Made by a program: the position numbers and the translations under genes. Source: Flagellimonas beolgyonensis (lineage in GTDB: Bacteria > Bacteroidota > Bacteroidia > Flavobacteriales > Flavobacteriaceae). Taken from it: a stretch of DNA of 64,000 bases. The DNA is taken from positions 64,501 to 128,500 of the forward strand of contig NZ_RZMY01000003.1 in NCBI RefSeq assembly GCF_003992615.1. Reading direction: 5' to 3'. Each line of letters opens with the position of its first letter. Position 1 is the first letter of the stretch. Below are positions 63,348 through 64,000 of this stretch, piece after piece. Below the pieces are notes generated by a model. That model was given only the letters and a program-made list of their open reading frames with translations, did no database searches and was not told the DNA's origin.

Positions 63348-64000
63348 TTATTTTTTTCGTTGTATCAACTTTCGAACACTCGGCGACGAGGTAAACCACA
63401 GCAAGAATCCGCTCAACACTGTGATCAGGCCCATTAATGAAAAGGCACGAAGCACCGTGGTGTTAAAATCGTCCCTGCCTTCATAATCCATGGTATGTGT
63501 CATCCATAAAAAATCGAACCATCGCCAATTGCGGTGTCGTACGGTTTGAAAAGAACCATCTTCTACGGAAACATAGGCCTTGATGTCTTCGGGCGAATCA
63601 TACGAAATAACGTAGGCAGGTAATTTCTTCTCACGGTATTCATGGTGTTTGTCAGTTTCCGAAAGCACTTCAACACCTTTAACCTTAAGGTCTGGGGACA
63701 TTTGGTTTTGGGCCACTTGCAGGGCTTCCTCCTCCGTAATACCCTTTTTCAGTCTGCCCGTTCTGGCATCCACCAAAAACTTGTGGTTGATCCAGTAATA
63801 GGGCTTACCCGCGATTTCCTTTAAACTTATTGCACTGATATTGTCTGTAACATCGATCTGGGAAAGGCCGATCAGATCATTGAAAGCCATGGGCTCATAT
63901 TCCATGTTCCTAAAATGATCGCCATGGATCTCGTCAATATCGGTCCAACTGAAATAGAGGCCGCTGGCCGTCCACATAATGAACTGAATGCCCAAAAACA
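63348..64000 (-). CDS. PepSY domain membrane protein, 5' end outside window
   Basis: At least 217 residues, open to the right edge, so the start is missing. The visible part begins inside a transmembrane helix (LGIQFIMWTASGLYFSWTDID) and contains a PepSY-type periplasmic domain (EEEALQVAQNQM..., PAYVISYDSPEDIKAYVSVEDG). It ends with a second helix (LMGLITVLSGFLLWF) and a basic tail. Such PepSY-associated membrane proteins commonly accompany metal uptake or efflux genes. It is directly upstream of the CusB-like adaptor in the same operon. Confidence 0.8.
   Translation of the reverse strand, partial: FLGIQFIMWTASGLYFSWTDIDEIHGDHFRNMEYEPMAFNDLIGLSQIDVTDNISAISLKEIAGKPYYWINHKFLVDARTGRLKKGITEEEALQVAQNQMSPDLKVKGVEVLSETDKHHEYREKKLPAYVISYDSPEDIKAYVSVEDGSFQTVRHRNWRWFDFLWMTHTMDYEGRDDFNTTVLRAFSLMGLITVLSGFLLWFTSSPSVRKLIQRKK

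Overview
The window looks like ordinary chromosome from a gliding-type marine member of the Bacteroidota, family Flavobacteriaceae. The evidence is the gldKLMN type IX secretion/gliding cluster, a SusC/SusD pair, Bacteroidota-type promoters (-7 box TAnnTTTG) and many lipoproteins and TonB-linked barrels. A Muricauda/Allomuricauda-like genus fits the protein style, but that is an impression rather than proof. I see no insertion sequence, prophage, integron or CRISPR array.

Layout. Positions 1-3.2 kb hold the end of an unknown cysteine-bearing protein facing a large outer-membrane barrel protein. From 3.5 to 11.4 kb lies an alpha-2-macroglobulin lipoprotein followed after one base by penicillin-binding protein 1C. 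From 11.4 to 15.6 kb come the ribosome-assembly GTPases Der and Era, a small membrane protein and a Na+/alanine symporter. A lipoprotein related to arylsulfotransferases (15.7-17.2 kb) and a lone initiator tRNA follow.

The 17.6-28.3 kb stretch resembles a small glycan-utilisation locus: a seven-helix membrane protein with an AraC-type DNA-binding tail, a second protein that is just that DNA-binding domain, SusC, SusD, a third surface lipoprotein, an MFS transporter and a GH16 glucanase. A 10-base motif, TTTGTTAACA, occurs twice before the regulator and once before the GH16 gene.

From 28.3 to 34.3 kb is a tripartite RND efflux operon (adaptor, pump, TolC) with a small zinc-ribbon gene at its end. 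Then come an exported plant-type leucine-rich-repeat protein, an ABC-F ATPase, a DUF983 protein and a FAD oxidoreductase. The 39.0-47.5 kb region, all on the minus strand, reads topA, an arginase-fold protein with broken metal motifs, gldK, gldL, gldM and gldN, ending in a strong terminator.

From 47.7 kb comes a secreted Asp-box beta-propeller protein, then a tight operon (miaB, sigma-54 activator, lptE, TPR-like gene, secG), then groES-groEL behind a sigma-54-like -24/-12 promoter. A 31-residue basic peptide gene, an M16 protease, and a copper-type efflux adaptor with a PepSY membrane protein (cut by the right edge) close the window.

The points most worth following up are the catalytically degraded arginase-fold protein inside the gliding/T9SS locus, the sigma-54-like groESL promoter with a sensor-less activator encoded 2 kb upstream, the unlisted basic peptide gene, the shared TTTGTTAACA boxes, and several unexplained inverted repeats between genes.
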